Translations under genes and position numbers: made by a program | In this document: piece by piece, positions 14,883-15,137 of the stretch | Position numbering within the stretch: position 1 is the stretch's first letter | Layout of the letters: each line of letters opens with the position of its first letter | Assembly: GCA_050014835.1 (NCBI GenBank) | Contig: JBEKCO010000042.1 | Coordinates: 1-15,137, forward strand | Length of the DNA stretch: 15,137 nt | Direction: 5' to 3' | From: Bog-793 sp050014835 | Lineage (GTDB): Bacteria > Actinomycetota > Acidimicrobiia > Acidimicrobiales > Bog-793 | Notes under the pieces: model-generated | The model's database searches: none | Seen by the model: only the letters and a program-made list of their open reading frames with translations | Told to the model about the DNA's origin: nothing

Positions 14883-14969
14883 CAAGCTGTGGCAAGCTGC
14901 AAAAAAAGGGATGATTCGTAGTGTCGACTAAGCCTCCCGACGGCTGACGGTCAAGGGCCACGGAGGCTT
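14883..14969. promoter_or_regulatory. Candidate control region of the Tat-exported protein gene
   Basis: A direct repeat CAAGCTG occurs at 14883-14889 and 14893-14899, ten bases apart. It is followed by an A7 run, a possible -10 box TAGTGT at 14919-14924, and a perfect 8-bp inverted repeat AAGCCTCC/GGAGGCTT (14930-14937, 14962-14969) that would lie at and after the start of transcription. The -35 region is weak, so an activator at the direct repeat is possible. All of this is inferred from arrangement. Confidence 0.35.
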
Positions 14970-15015
14970 CCGAAGTCGTAGCATGCGGTGTCATCAAGCC
15001 AAAGGGGATATGAAG

Positions 15016-15137
15016 ATGGCGAAGTTTGAACCCCACGAGGTAGACCCAAAGCAATACGAGATTTCACGCCGCCGGTTCCTGCGTAACGCCGGAGCGGTGG
15101 CGGCATCTGTGCCGTTCCTCGGTGGTCTGGCCGAGAT
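15016..15137 (+). CDS. N-terminus of a Tat-exported protein (cut by the window end)
   Basis: Only 40 complete codons are present. The peptide MAKFEPHEVDPKQYEISRRRFLRNAG followed by a hydrophobic AVAASVPFLGGLAE is a clear twin-arginine signal (SRRRFL), so the protein is exported folded. The ATG at 15016 is preferred because AAAGGGG (15001-15007) lies 8 nt upstream. An in-frame ATG at 15010 is too close to that site. The mature domain is not in view. Substrate-binding proteins of ABC transporters and redox enzymes are both common Tat cargo, so no function is assigned. Confidence 0.85.
   Translation, partial: MAKFEPHEVDPKQYEISRRRFLRNAGAVAASVPFLGGLAE

Larger units (their letters stand above)
14144..15015. 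other. 872-bp intergenic stretch without a recognisable gene
   Basis: Open frames exist on both strands but none has a good start, family resemblance or consistent codon bias, so I call no gene. The stretch carries a GC hairpin just after msrA, a perfect 13-bp palindrome, a 7-bp inverted repeat, a short direct repeat and an 8-bp inverted repeat near the last gene. Local composition is more mixed than in the flanking genes, and a decayed gene or mobile-element scar cannot be excluded. Confidence 0.6.

Noticed and set aside
14350..15054. 234-codon minus-strand open frame in the gene-free stretch
   Set aside because: No recognisable domain, it crosses the start of the Tat-signal gene, and its residues are dominated by Arg, Pro and Ser as in shadow frames.
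1..15137. CRISPR array, toxin-antitoxin, phage or defence module
   Set aside because: No spaced repeats and no matching gene families were found.

Overview
The window looks like a high-GC, actinobacterial-type chromosome (phylum Actinomycetota is my best guess; class not resolvable). Grounds: GC-rich third codon positions in the right two thirds, several GTG starts, genes that seem to lack Shine-Dalgarno sites and have a TAnnnT box 6-7 nt before the start codon, an oligoribonuclease gene, and an acyl-CoA ligase with an N-terminal GNAT domain. This is inference; no rRNA is present.

Left block (1-6077), a sugar-utilisation locus. A decayed IS3-type transposase remnant lies at the left edge. 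It is followed by a plausible sigma70-type promoter overlapped by two similar palindromes 33 bp apart, then a co-oriented gene set: secreted solute-binding protein, two MalF/MalG-type permeases that overlap by 4 bp, and a cytoplasmic GH42 beta-galactosidase. Together they would bind a beta-galactoside outside the cell, import it and hydrolyse it inside. No ABC ATPase and no regulator gene are present, so both must come from elsewhere. A perfect 20-bp inverted repeat covers the ribosome binding site and GTG start of the first permease. It is the most striking piece of unexplained structure in the window.

Boundary (6078-6390). A 13-G homopolymer and a tRNA-Gly(GCC) on the minus strand separate the sugar locus, which by eye has a softer third-position GC bias, from the strongly GC-biased genes to the right. 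The 3' end of the tRNA faces the sugar locus.

Middle block (6388-10440). dut and orn are divergent housekeeping genes for dUTP removal and for degradation of very short RNAs. A signalling cluster follows: a NarL/LuxR-type response regulator with an unusual N-terminal extension, a stand-alone receiver protein 1 nt downstream, and a convergent membrane-bound PAS histidine kinase of the NarX/DegS type whose stop overlaps that of the receiver gene.

Right block (10622-15137). A large GNAT plus ADP-forming acyl-CoA synthetase fusion is followed by msrA (methionine sulfoxide repair). About 870 bp without a recognisable gene follow, carrying a GC hairpin and several palindromes. The window ends in the first 40 codons of a Tat-exported protein. 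I see no CRISPR array, phage module or obvious defence system. The candidates for new biology are regulatory and architectural rather than a new enzyme system.
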